Assembly (NCBI RefSeq): GCF_000513895.2
Contig: NZ_CP165783.1
Span: forward strand, 558,001-622,000
Source of the DNA: Ensifer sp. WSM1721
Lineage (GTDB): Bacteria; Pseudomonadota; Alphaproteobacteria; Rhizobiales; Rhizobiaceae
Length of the DNA: 64,000 nucleotides
Direction of reading: 5' to 3'
Shown here: positions 1 through 8,120 of the stretch, piece after piece
Position numbering within the stretch: position 1 is the first letter of the stretch
Layout: every line of letters begins with the position of its first letter
Notes under the pieces: model-generated
What the model was told of the DNA's origin: nothing
Databases searched by the model: none
The model's input: only the letters and a program-made list of their open reading frames with translations
Position numbers and translations under genes: made by a program

Positions 1-1
1 C

Positions 2-280
2 TGGCGCAAACCCGGGGACGGCATGCTTCGAACTGCTGCCGTGGATCTAAACCTGGATCTATCGAAATCAATCATGGTAGGCGATAACATCTCCGATATC
101 GAAGCGGGTCTTTCAGCAGGCGTATCCCACATTTTTCATGTATTGACGGGGCATGGTGCCAAACATCGGGAGGAAGTAGATCGCCTGCTGCAATCTCTGA
201 CACAGAACGTCGGAGAGAAGGCGCGGCTATATTGTGTCGATTCAATTGCGCAGGTAAACCCGGAAGTTAAGGCCAGCTGA
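2..280 (+). CDS. HAD-family phosphatase, C-terminal part (heptose-1,7-bisphosphate 7-phosphatase-like), cut by window start
   Basis: Only the last ~92 residues are present; the frame is already open at base 2. It shows a GmhB-type RKPGDGM segment and, about 20 residues later, the HAD motif IV region GDNISDIEAG with two conserved Asp. In the family this acid cluster binds Mg2+, and the enzyme dephosphorylates D-glycero-D-manno-heptose 1,7-bisphosphate in the cytosol for LPS or capsule heptose synthesis. Its stop codon directly abuts the ATG of the following glycosyltransferase, so the two are probably co-transcribed. The exact phosphosugar substrate cannot be settled from the C terminus; a histidinol-phosphatase-like relative is the main alternative. 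Confidence 0.75.
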   Translation, partial: WRKPGDGMLRTAAVDLNLDLSKSIMVGDNISDIEAGLSAGVSHIFHVLTGHGAKHREEVDRLLQSLTQNVGEKARLYCVDSIAQVNPEVKAS

Positions 281-1633
281 ATGCGGATACTTCTCGACGT
301 CACGCGTACGCTGGTGCGGCGCTATAATTCTACGCCTACCGGTATTGATCGCGTGGAGCACGCGCTTATACGTTGGCTCCTGCATGGAGGCTCATCGAGA
401 TACCCTGATGCGGGTTTCGTAGTCACGACGCCATATCTGCGAGCCGTATTGTCTCGCAAAGACATGTTTCCTGTGCTGACTGAGATTGAGGGACGATGGG
501 CGGCTGCTAGTCAGCCCGAAAGAAAAACTGCACTATATCGAAAATTGCGGCTCTCGCTCGAAGGGTCCATTGAGGCGGACCGCGTCTCGCCTGGCGCTCT
601 GCGAATAGAAGGAGAGCGGAACACCCAAAGAAAGTTGCGCGCATACGCTGATATCGCCCAGTTAGCCCTCCTTCGAGCGGGGCAATTTCGCAGGGCCCTG
701 AGTGACAGTGAGCGGGTACCAACCCTTTACATGCATAGTTCACACACGCAATTAGAGCAAACCCACCTTTTCTCATGGACAAAGCGGGGTCAGGTCCGAG
801 TAGCTTTCTTTATACACGATCTTATCCCGATTGACTTTCCCGAGTTTTGTGGAAACACGGCCGCGCAAACGCATCGGCGCCGCATGCGCACAGTTTCCGA
901 ATATGGATCATGCATAGTTGTTAATTCCCAGTATACCAAAGACAGGGTAATTGAACACTTCAAAAGAGAAAACATACCTCTCAAAAATACCGGAGTATCA
1001 CACTTAGGGAACGTAATACAGGAATACAGCCGCGGCGCTTTGGAGCCGCCGACAGCTAAAGTGCCATATTTTGTTTTCCTGAGCACAATCGAGGGCCGAA
1101 AGAACATCACACATCTTTTTAACGTCTGGAGACAGATTATTCATCACTATGGGTACGGCGCTGCTCCGCGCCTCGTCATTGTCGGCAAACGCGGCTGGAA
1201 GTGCGAAAACGTAATAGACGTCCTTGACCGCACCAGAGAGTTGGCGCCATGCCTAGTGGAAGTGTCGGGCCTAACGGACATTGAGCTGGCCTCGCTAATG
1301 GCGGGGGCGACGGGAATTCTCTCCCCCTCCTTGGTGGAGGGTTACAGCCTCCCGCCTATCGAGGGCGCGAAGAGGCACATTCCGGTGATTGCATCCGATA
1401 TTGCCGTTCACCGCGAGATCTTAGGTGACGCCGCCATCTTGCTGGATCCCACCGACGGGCCAGGCTGGCGCGAAGCTATCATGAAGCTGGTTCACGATCC
1501 GGATTTTCGAAACGAGCGGGTGGCGGCGACTTTTGACCTGCCAAGGATTTCCTGGGATGACTTCGCCGCAGATGCTTTATCCCAGGCGGTCGAGCTCTCG
1601 AGTGGAGAACATATATATGCGGAGGGTCGCTGA
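281..1633 (+). CDS. GT4-type glycosyltransferase (group 1), 450 aa
   Basis: The start ATG follows the upstream stop with no gap. The C-terminal half has the GT-B pattern of family 4 transferases: a FLSTIEGRKNI segment, a VIVGKRGW strand, and SPSLVEGYSLPPIEGAKR where the E-x7-E motif binds the nucleotide-sugar donor. The N-terminal ~200 residues begin ILLDVTRTLVRR and contain HDLIPIDFPEF, typical of transferases acting on surface polysaccharides. It probably adds one sugar to an LPS O-chain or capsule precursor on the cytoplasmic face; donor and acceptor are not predictable. The gene is AT-richer than DNA further right, as often seen in transferred O-antigen loci. It converges on manC. Confidence 0.85.
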   Translation: MRILLDVTRTLVRRYNSTPTGIDRVEHALIRWLLHGGSSRYPDAGFVVTTPYLRAVLSRKDMFPVLTEIEGRWAAASQPERKTALYRKLRLSLEGSIEADRVSPGALRIEGERNTQRKLRAYADIAQLALLRAGQFRRALSDSERVPTLYMHSSHTQLEQTHLFSWTKRGQVRVAFFIHDLIPIDFPEFCGNTAAQTHRRRMRTVSEYGSCIVVNSQYTKDRVIEHFKRENIPLKNTGVSHLGNVIQEYSRGALEPPTAKVPYFVFLSTIEGRKNITHLFNVWRQIIHHYGYGAAPRLVIVGKRGWKCENVIDVLDRTRELAPCLVEVSGLTDIELASLMAGATGILSPSLVEGYSLPPIEGAKRHIPVIASDIAVHREILGDAAILLDPTDGPGWREAIMKLVHDPDFRNERVAATFDLPRISWDDFAADALSQAVELSSGEHIYAEGR

Positions 1634-1649
1634 GAGGTATTCCTTCGAT

Positions 1650-3131
1650 TTACACGTTGCCTTCACCCTCTGTCGATAGTGATCGGAGGCATCTCTTGCC
1701 GGTTTCCAATCCTACTGCGTGCTCGGATGTGCGAATGACGTCGTCCTCGCCGAAATACGATCCCGTTTGGATTTCAATTAATTCGAGGGTTTCTTTTCCT
1801 GGATTTACGAGTCGGTGAGTTGTACCGACAGGTATGTGTATCGGACTATTCTCGCCCACAACTTGCACGTGGCCTCCGATAGTCACTTCTGCGATGCCGC
1901 GGACGACAACCCAGTGCTCGGATCGATAAAGGTGCTTTTGGAGCGCGAGCCCTTTTCCCGGGTTAACAAACACGCGCTTTACCCGGAACTCATCGCTACT
2001 CAAAATCGAAGTATATCCGCCCCAAGGGCGGTAAGTCGTCGGGTGAGTTTCGGTCAACTTCGATGTCGCAGGCGCAGAGGCAAGAAGTGACACGACTTGG
2101 CCCACCTTCTGACTGTCGTCCAGGTGGCCAACGTAAACGGCATCCTCGCTGGCGATGACAGCAACATTTTCAAGCCCCTGCACCACGACATGCGTCCCGC
2201 GAGATAAGACCAGTGACTTTCGCGTATTTGACAAGGTCGTGTTTGCGGAGGTTACGTTTCCGTTCGCATCGCGGCCGCCGGCCTTCCAGACCGAGTCCCA
2301 ACTGCCAAGATCGGACCATTTGAACCCAGCAGGCACAACCGCAGTGTTCGATGTCTTTTCCAAAACGGCATAGTCGAAGGAGATGTCCGGGCTGCTTCCA
2401 AAGGCCTCCCGTTCGAGCCGAATGAAATCGAGATCTCTGACTGACCGAGACGCGGCCGTCTTCGTGGCCAGCCAAACTTCCGGAGCGTACTCCTCCATTT
2501 CATCGAGCAGCGCCGCGATTGAAAACATGAACATGCCTGAATTCCAAAAGAATCCGCCGGTAGATAACATCTCAATCGCATCGGGAAGGCTCGGCTTCTC
2601 AATAAAACGCTTGACGGCAAGAGCGCCGCTCACGAACTCCGCACCGGTTTCGATGTAACCATAGCCGGTTGCGGGTTCAGTAGGCGTGATGCCGAAGGTC
2701 ACCAATTTACCATTCTCAGCGGCCGCCCGTCCGATGGAATTCGCCTTGAGGTAATGCTGGTCAACCGTGATCTCATGATCGGAGGCTAACACCTGAAGGA
2801 TTGCGTTCGTGTCGAACAGGTTGGAGGCAATGGCCGCGGCCGCCGCGATTGCGGGGGCAGTGTTGCGAGCCAGTGGTTCCAGTATGATGGTAGCTAACCC
2901 AACGTTCACCTCGCGAGCCTGTTCGGCCGCTACGAAGCGGAACTCTTCGTTGGTAACGACAATTGGAGGTTCGTAGATGTCCGAGTCTGCGACGCGTAAC
3001 AACGCGCTCTGAAACAACGTTTCCTCACTATAAAACTGCATAAATTGTTTCGGGCTGGCGGTCCGCGATAGGGGCCATAATCGAGTGCCCTTGCCGCCAG
3101 CCATGATCACGGGAATGACCTTGTTCGTCAC
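1650..3131 (-). CDS. manC: Mannose-1-phosphate guanylyltransferase / mannose-6-phosphate isomerase (bifunctional)
   Basis: The N-terminal domain (residues 1-~290) has the nucleotidyltransferase signature [14 protein letters not shown] and a downstream FIEKP motif. The C-terminal ~110 residues form the type II phosphomannose isomerase cupin, visible as RPWGGYTSIL, LQKHLYRSEHWVV and HIPVGTTHRL. The bifunctional enzyme converts fructose-6-P to mannose-6-P and mannose-1-P plus GTP to GDP-mannose. The length of 493 aa is slightly above the usual 470-480. The start is GTG, with AAGGAAG about 8 nt upstream. It lies 13 nt downstream of manB on the same strand, so the two supply GDP-mannose as a unit. 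NoeJ of broad-host-range rhizobia is a homologue of this family. Confidence 0.93.
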   Translation of the reverse strand: MTNKVIPVIMAGGKGTRLWPLSRTASPKQFMQFYSEETLFQSALLRVADSDIYEPPIVVTNEEFRFVAAEQAREVNVGLATIILEPLARNTAPAIAAAAAIASNLFDTNAILQVLASDHEITVDQHYLKANSIGRAAAENGKLVTFGITPTEPATGYGYIETGAEFVSGALAVKRFIEKPSLPDAIEMLSTGGFFWNSGMFMFSIAALLDEMEEYAPEVWLATKTAASRSVRDLDFIRLEREAFGSSPDISFDYAVLEKTSNTAVVPAGFKWSDLGSWDSVWKAGGRDANGNVTSANTTLSNTRKSLVLSRGTHVVVQGLENVAVIASEDAVYVGHLDDSQKVGQVVSLLASAPATSKLTETHPTTYRPWGGYTSILSSDEFRVKRVFVNPGKGLALQKHLYRSEHWVVVRGIAEVTIGGHVQVVGENSPIHIPVGTTHRLVNPGKETLELIEIQTGSYFGEDDVIRTSEHAVGLETGKRCLRSLSTEGEGNV

Positions 3132-3144
3132 TTGCCAGTCTTCC

Positions 3145-4581
3145 TTATGCTTGGCCCGGCGCCTTGCGTTCGTTCCAAAGGCTGAGCCGGGAGAGTCCAG
3201 CTTTCAACAACTCATTTGCGGCAATTTCTGTGTTGGCCTCAACGTAGCAACGCATTTCCGGCGCGTTGCCAGAGGGTCGCAGGTGGACAATACGTTTGTC
3301 CGTCAGCTCGATACGAAGGCCATCAATGTCGCTCGTCGCAGCTACTTGTCCGATCTCCCGTAGAAAGTCGGACAGGTTGGCCCTGCAGGCGCGCAAATAT
3401 GTCATGAGAGATGCGCTAACATGCGCAGGGAAATTGGGGAGACGAGCAGCAGCGGCAGCCGCCAACTTATATGATCCAGCAATTGCGGAGAGCGGTTTCT
3501 TTTGTGCACTAAGGAGGGAAAGCACTGCCAATATCGGGAGAATGCTGTCACGTGTTGGCAACGCCTCCAAACAAACTCCTCTTATATAAAAGGCCTGCGA
3601 GGTAAGCACGCCACCGTTTGCTTCAAAGCCAACTAGGCTATCTCCTCCCGCGGCAATGGCCTCTCTCATCGCGGCTATCACGAAAGGGGATCCAACTTGA
3701 GTTCGTGTAACGTGAAATCCTAATGCTTCGATTCCGGAATTGGATGTGACTGGGGTGACGATTGACTTGGCGTTGAGAAACTGAGCCGTCATTAGTCCAA
3801 CAAGGTCGCCCCGAAGTGGATTGCCTTTTTCATCCGCAATAAGTGGTCGATCGCCATCGCCATCCGCGGACACAATCGCGTCAAGATCGTGCAGCGTCGC
3901 CCAGCTGTTGAACCGCGCGACCGTTTCCTCAGGTACCGCCTCGGTGTCAAGGGGTACAAATGTTTCGGAGCGTCCGAGCGAAATAACGCGTGCTCCGTAC
4001 CGTACAAGAAGCGCAGTTATTAAATCGCGTGCAACAGTACTGTGCTCATAGACGCCGATTATAAGCCCAGATAATGCCTCATCGGAAAGTAGATTTGAAT
4101 TTCGCTTCAGAAAAAGGTCGACGCATCTTTGTGAATGGTCTTCAGCTTGCTTTCCGCCGTCAACCGAGAGATCGTTAGCAGTTGCGATCGAAGTTGCCAG
4201 CGCGGTGATCGCCGCTTCCTCTGCTTTTCCAATCTCACCGTCTGAGAGGTAAAACTTAATTCCGTTGCGGTCGGCGGGAATATGCGATCCAGTTATCATC
4301 ATGGATGCGGACCGCAACTTCAAGGCATAGTGTGCAAGGGCAGGCGTCGGCACTGTACCACATTCGAAGATTTTGAACCCGAGGGCCGCCAAAGCCGATC
4401 GGCAGATTGCCTCGATCGTCGGACTGGACTCCCGACAATCGCGTCCAATTATTATTGCATCCCCTGGCCGGGCCTTGCCGCTTTCGAGAAGATAGCGGCC
4501 GAACGCCGTCGCATAGATTACGGAGCCAGTCTCAACTAGATCAGCGGACAGGCCACGGAGGCCGCTCGTTCCAAACTTCAT
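3145..4581 (-). CDS. manB: Phosphomannomutase
   Basis: This alpha-D-phosphohexomutase of 478 aa interconverts mannose-6-P and mannose-1-P, the step between the two ManC reactions. It has an N-terminal FGTSGLRG, the phosphoserine loop TGSHIPADRNG (Ser is the catalytic phosphoserine), the metal-binding loop DGDGDRP and the C-terminal substrate loop RPSGNAPEMR. The usual loop is TASHNP; the TGSHIP variant also occurs in rhizobial NoeK-type enzymes. I chose the ATG at 4581 because MKFGTSGLRG is the normal family start; a TTG three codons upstream is possible. Its neighbour manC lies 13 nt downstream. Confidence 0.9.
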   Translation of the reverse strand: MKFGTSGLRGLSADLVETGSVIYATAFGRYLLESGKARPGDAIIIGRDCRESSPTIEAICRSALAALGFKIFECGTVPTPALAHYALKLRSASMMITGSHIPADRNGIKFYLSDGEIGKAEEAAITALATSIATANDLSVDGGKQAEDHSQRCVDLFLKRNSNLLSDEALSGLIIGVYEHSTVARDLITALLVRYGARVISLGRSETFVPLDTEAVPEETVARFNSWATLHDLDAIVSADGDGDRPLIADEKGNPLRGDLVGLMTAQFLNAKSIVTPVTSNSGIEALGFHVTRTQVGSPFVIAAMREAIAAGGDSLVGFEANGGVLTSQAFYIRGVCLEALPTRDSILPILAVLSLLSAQKKPLSAIAGSYKLAAAAAARLPNFPAHVSASLMTYLRACRANLSDFLREIGQVAATSDIDGLRIELTDKRIVHLRPSGNAPEMRCYVEANTEIAANELLKAGLSRLSLWNERKAPGQA

Positions 4582-4760
4582 GATGCCCAAACATTTGCGC
4601 TAGCATTGCTTGTGTCATACGCGTTGGATCGTTGCACCGCAATAACGCGCTTTTGCTTCATGACGCGCGGTGCGAAGGGGTATACCTTGACGAGAAGTGC
4701 TCCGGAGGCCAAGCCCAGTTGGCGGGGCTCGAGTGCCACGACTGGTTGCAAGCCGCGTAG

Positions 4761-5702
4761 TCAGGCGCCGCTCGGCAACTCCAACGCAGCCAGCCGCTCG
4801 TTGCAGCTTACCTCGACGATACGGTGAAGATATTCGGTCCGCTGGAGCATCCATGTGAGCGCCTCCTCGGTGATGTCGAAGTGCTTGGCGTAGCGCGCCT
4901 TCACATAGGCCTCGTTGAGGAGGTTGTACCAAGCGGTGAAACGATGTTGATCGCGCGGCCAAGCCTCGATGAGTCGACGGTCCTGGTCTTCAGCAATCCC
5001 GCGAAGGAACTTCAGATTGTGCGAAGGCGGACTATAGTTGGTGAGCGTCAAGAGGACAGTCGCGTAGGCATGCTCGGTGGCCTGATGCAGGCTAAAGGTG
5101 GCGAGGCGTATCCATTCCGGAGCATCCCCGATCTGTTCGGCTTGCCATTGGGCTGTCCGCAGCATCAACTGGGCCTCTGGAAAGCGTCTCTCAAAGTGGT
5201 CTTTTGCCACCCGGTGCGCGTCGGTCGGGGAAAGCCGTTTCGGCTCGGCCAACGGCCGGTCATCAAGCTCATAGAGCACGATACCCTCGCGCACGATATC
5301 CACGAAGAAATACTGCCCGTCGGCCAGGAAGTTGTTTACTTCTCGGGCGCCATGGACAATCAGCCCGACCGGCGTCCTCACATCCTTGTCCCATAACAAG
5401 CGATCGGTCGTTTTGTCCCAATATTCCGGTTCGGCAAGCTTCTTTGTGTTGACGATGACGAGAATGTCGTAGTCGGAACGGTAGCCCTTCATCGTGTGCG
5501 GCTCGTCCACCCAGCTGCCGCGGGCATAGGAGCCGAACAGGATGATCTTCTGGATCCGGCCGCGCTTCTTGAAGGCGGCCGAGCTACCCTCGAGCGCGTC
5601 GGAAAACTCCTCGTGTATGATCTCGACGACGCGGGCAAGCTCGCGCCGCTTCGTCTCCGGCAGATGTTCCAGGCTCGATTTCATGTCCAACCGATAGGGC
5701 AA
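4761..5702 (-). CDS. Nucleotidyltransferase (MNT) + HEPN domain fusion protein
   Basis: One polypeptide of 313 aa carries both partners that usually form an MNT/HEPN pair. Residues ~50-90 hold the minimal nucleotidyltransferase signature, LFGSYARGSW followed by SDYDILVI, giving the G-S and D-x-D metal ligands. Residues ~170-300 resemble a HEPN domain: SLHQATEHAYATVLL with PPSHNLKFL, then KARYAKHFDIT. In known two-gene MNT-HEPN systems the NTase AMPylates the HEPN ribonuclease; fused forms are widespread but mostly uncharacterised. The TTG start has GAGGAG 6 nt upstream; an ATG six codons later is the alternative. The gene stands alone, convergent with nothing, at the edge of the accessory region. 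Confidence 0.8.
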   Translation of the reverse strand: MPYRLDMKSSLEHLPETKRRELARVVEIIHEEFSDALEGSSAAFKKRGRIQKIILFGSYARGSWVDEPHTMKGYRSDYDILVIVNTKKLAEPEYWDKTTDRLLWDKDVRTPVGLIVHGAREVNNFLADGQYFFVDIVREGIVLYELDDRPLAEPKRLSPTDAHRVAKDHFERRFPEAQLMLRTAQWQAEQIGDAPEWIRLATFSLHQATEHAYATVLLTLTNYSPPSHNLKFLRGIAEDQDRRLIEAWPRDQHRFTAWYNLLNEAYVKARYAKHFDITEEALTWMLQRTEYLHRIVEVSCNERLAALELPSGA

Positions 5703-5706
5703 ACAT

Positions 5707-6158
5707 GACTCCTCGTCTAGTGCCTGTTTTCATTGGGTTTTAGCTAATGAGGTGTGCCATTTGATGGTCGGAGGCATGCATCGCCGGAAGTGTCGGTCGT
5801 TTTCAGGTGTGTTTCGGGAAGATCAGACCCATCTCCGTCTTTTTCTAACAAGAACCCTCCAGGTCCCTTGACGTCTTCACCGATCGTCCTTCCGTCCTCG
5901 TCGTGCCGCTGTGTCAGCCACCGCACTCCCTCGCCGTTCTTACTTCACTCGCTCCAGGATGGAGGAGGGGTGGCTCGTGCCGTGTGGTCTGTGGCCCGTT
6001 GGAAAAAGAAGCGCTGAAAACTGACAAAATTGCTCCGCGGGGAACTGCCGACGTGATCAAGGGTGAGGTGCAAAGCGTGGAACCCGCATTGCTGGTGCGA
6101 GGCTCCACACAACAAGGTGACCAGAAAGTTGGCAATCCGCGACGCTGCCGTTCGCAGC
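5707..6158. other. Intergenic stretch, no supported gene
   Basis: About 450 bases. A possible 60-codon minus-strand frame (5744-5926, GTG start with GGGAG 4 nt upstream) encodes a polar Asp/Glu/Gly-rich peptide with no family I recognise. Overlapping frames on the plus strand are Ser/Arg-rich and look non-coding. No repeat, tRNA or terminator was seen. Confidence 0.4.
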
Positions 6159-6275
6159 TCATACAATGAGCAGCAGGAGCGCCGCGCCGATAAAGAGCAC
6201 CCCTGATATCGTGGATGCGGAGATCACAAGCAGATCGTGGTCGTAGTTCTTCTTCTCCCGGTCGTTGCGATGCAT
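6159..6275 (-). CDS. Small single-pass membrane protein, 38 aa
   Basis: The ATG at 6275 is preceded by a strong GGAGG Shine-Dalgarno 5 nt away. The peptide begins with a charged, hydrophilic segment (MHRNDREKKNYDHD) and continues into about 22 hydrophobic residues ending GAALLLLIV before the stop. This is a plausible N-in membrane microprotein. No family is recognised. It is isolated among gene remnants, so its role is unknown; the clean ribosome binding site and the sharp polar-to-hydrophobic organisation are the evidence. Confidence 0.6.
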   Translation of the reverse strand: MHRNDREKKNYDHDLLVISASTISGVLFIGAALLLLIV

Positions 6276-6311
6276 TTGATCCTCCAGGCGGAGTCGAGTC
6301 GCGGTGTGAAG

Positions 6312-6494
6312 TTAAGAGTCTTTTAATTTTAACTCGTGCCAGGGAGTTAGGCCATCGGCCCGCGTCACGCGCTTCAAGAGGCTTTCCCGCCAGAGCCCTG
6401 GTTCCCCGGCGAGGGCGGCGAGCTGTGCCGAAACGTCAACGAGGTCCGAAGCCGGCTCTGGAGGGCCTGCGCCTTTCTTATCGCGGTCGCCCAT
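6312..6494 (-). pseudogene. Degraded paralogue of the small protein at 16949-17122
   Basis: The peptide starts MGDRDKKGAGPPEPASDL and then reads a VDVSAQLAALAGE segment, clearly related to MGDRDKESTGNTKPASDL and EIAAQLAALAEE in the protein at 16949-17122. After that point the two nucleotide sequences still align, but a small indel puts this copy into another frame and its tail differs. I read it as a frameshifted copy of a short coiled-coil-like protein of unknown function. The two copies lie about 10.6 kb apart in the same orientation. Confidence 0.5.
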
Positions 6495-7203
6495 ATTCCA
6501 GGTCCCCTTATGGGTGGGTAGTCGCGTAGGGCGGTCTTGTGCACGTTCGACGAGGTCCGCCGCTTTTCTGCGGAAGCGGCAGACCTCTCAGCGCCATCGG
6601 AAATGAGGGTGCTGGCGGCTCGGAACATCAAACCACGGTGCAGCACTACCGACCATTTGCCTTTCAGCTTAATCCTCACAACTCCGGACCGGCGCGAGCG
6701 GCGAAGACGCATCAGAAGGTCGCAGGTGTCCGCGAGGACGGTCATGCCGGCGAGCAGACGCTCACGGCCGTGCGGGAGTACCCCGGGGGGTGTCAGCAAA
6801 CTCATTCAGGACTGCGAAGGTTCGCATGTGCTTCCTTCGCTCGCCCTCAAACGCAAAGACCGGCTTCCTCGGGCAACCTTCGGGGCTGGACGATTGCGCA
6901 ACTGGCAAGGATCCGAAGGGCGAGTGGAAGGATCAGCCGGGCGTCGTTGGGAACGTTCTGCGCCTTACGGCGGATGCAAGCGGCTCGCTTGTCGAAACGC
7001 TGCAGACGCCGCGAGGCATAGCCTCGACACCGGCAGCTTGGAGGCTCGCTGGGCAGCCCGCTGTCGGCCGCCGGCGCAATCTTCACCGGCGATGGGCCCG
7101 TCCAGAGGGCTGGCCCTCGCGGCCGTGCTCGTTAGGCTTTGGTATTTCGTGCAGCGTGTTCGGGAGGCGGGGTGATGCTCTTAACTCCGCGCGCGGTTAG
7201 GCC
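6495..7203. other. Non-coding or decayed DNA, about 700 bases
   Basis: Every frame is Arg/Ser/Pro-rich, typical of spurious frames in GC-rich DNA. The plus strand around 6870-7110 has a coding-like stretch split across frames (for example TADASGSLVETLQTPRG and later IFTGDGP in a different frame). It is faintly reminiscent of a secreted Cu-Zn superoxide dismutase-like protein, but too weak to name. No RNA gene or repeat was seen. Confidence 0.35.
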
Positions 7204-7384
7204 TTAGCCTTCGATACTGAACTCGTCCTCGATCATCATCACGGTTTGAGCGACTTCGAGAGAGTCGGCGCCGAGGTCTTCGACGATGGCGGCCTCGTCT
7301 ACAACTCGGGAAGCGTTTACGCCCAACTGCTTGATGATGATTTCCTTTATACGATCAGCAACGTCGGCTCATGGGGTTTTCCAT
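7204..7384 (-). pseudogene. Acyl carrier protein-like pseudogene
   Basis: The minus strand encodes ADRIKEIIIKQLGVN followed by VEDLGADSLEVAQTVMMIED, i.e. the ACP helix I and the DSL site that receives 4'-phosphopantetheine. The frame is not open to a start: an ATG at 7372 reads into a stop after nine codons, but removing one C near 7368 would give MSDVADRIKE, the normal rhizobial ACP N terminus. The frame also stops about 20-25 residues earlier than ordinary ACPs (after FSIEG). An ATG at 7384 with GAGAGG upstream may be the original start. It probably derives from a specialised ACP; no fatty-acid or polyketide gene adjoins it. Confidence 0.6.
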
Positions 7385-7499
7385 CGGTGTCCTCTCTCGA
7401 GCGGCCACAGTTCCGTAGCAGGGCAACTGGCAAGCCGCCGGCTCATAATACGAAAGACCCGGTCCGCTTCGGGGACCTGCAATCGATTTGAGGTGACGA

Positions 7500-7685
7500 T
7501 TAGGCCTTTTTCAACTTCTCGGCCAGCTCATTTGCCTTCTCCCGGGAGTTGCCGGCGTCCCGAATTATCTCCCGGGCCTGCTCAGCGGTGAGCTTGTGCT
7601 TCTGCTTGAAGTAGATGAGCTCGTAGGCCTGCCCAGCTGCGACGCGTCGCCGATCGCGGCCAACGGCTTTCTTGCGGTCTGTCAC
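7500..7685 (-). CDS. DUF3606 domain protein, 61 aa
   Basis: The GTG start at 7685 is preceded by AGGGAGG with good spacing; the open frame extends further up, but the residues added lack character. The peptide is VTDRKKAVGRDRRRVAAGQA, then an AYELIYFKQKHKLTAEQ helix, and ends with REIIRDAGNSREKANELAEK. The D-R-x-R-V beginning and the final helical repeat are typical of DUF3606, short basic rhizobial proteins of unknown function. A fragment of a second member lies at 11127-11195 on the other strand. Confidence 0.75.
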   Translation of the reverse strand: MTDRKKAVGRDRRRVAAGQAYELIYFKQKHKLTAEQAREIIRDAGNSREKANELAEKLKKA

Positions 7686-8120
7686 TTCGTCCTCCCTTTG
7701 CAGTGACCGTAGGAAACGGTCGCCGTGAAGGTAGGTTCCAGGTGGATTATGCCACGGGAGATGGGGACGCATGTTCCTCATCCAACCGGATTAGGAACAG
7801 CTTTGGCGAGCTCATTCCGTGCTGGGGGCGTTCCCAACTCGTTCGCTTATATTTCAGGCTTGCCTGATGTTTTCGCCCCCCCGAACTGGGTAGGGCAGCC
7901 CTCAGCCACGAGAGCCATGCAACAGCGACTCGCTATCGCGTTGTCAGTTCGCACACGACCTGTTGCGGTCCCGCCCAGCGGTCATCCCTACTTCGGTGCA
8001 TCCTCCCGAACCGATCCCATTAGGCACGCTCCCGGGCACTAAGCGGCCTGGGCGCGTCAATCCCCCGCGGGCCTCAAATCGCGCCACCTCGGCTCATCGG
8101 CACCACACGCAGGAGGTCGG
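7686..8120. other. Intergenic, no gene seen
   Basis: About 435 bases without a convincing frame. A short inverted repeat (TCAGG, 4-nt loop, CCTGA) occurs near 7855. The plus-strand frame through here is Arg/Pro/Ser-rich and has no ribosome binding site. Confidence 0.4.

Noticed and set aside
6840..7110. Possible Cu-Zn superoxide dismutase-like remnant
   Set aside because: Only two short suggestive segments in different frames; no metal-ligand His pattern could be confirmed.
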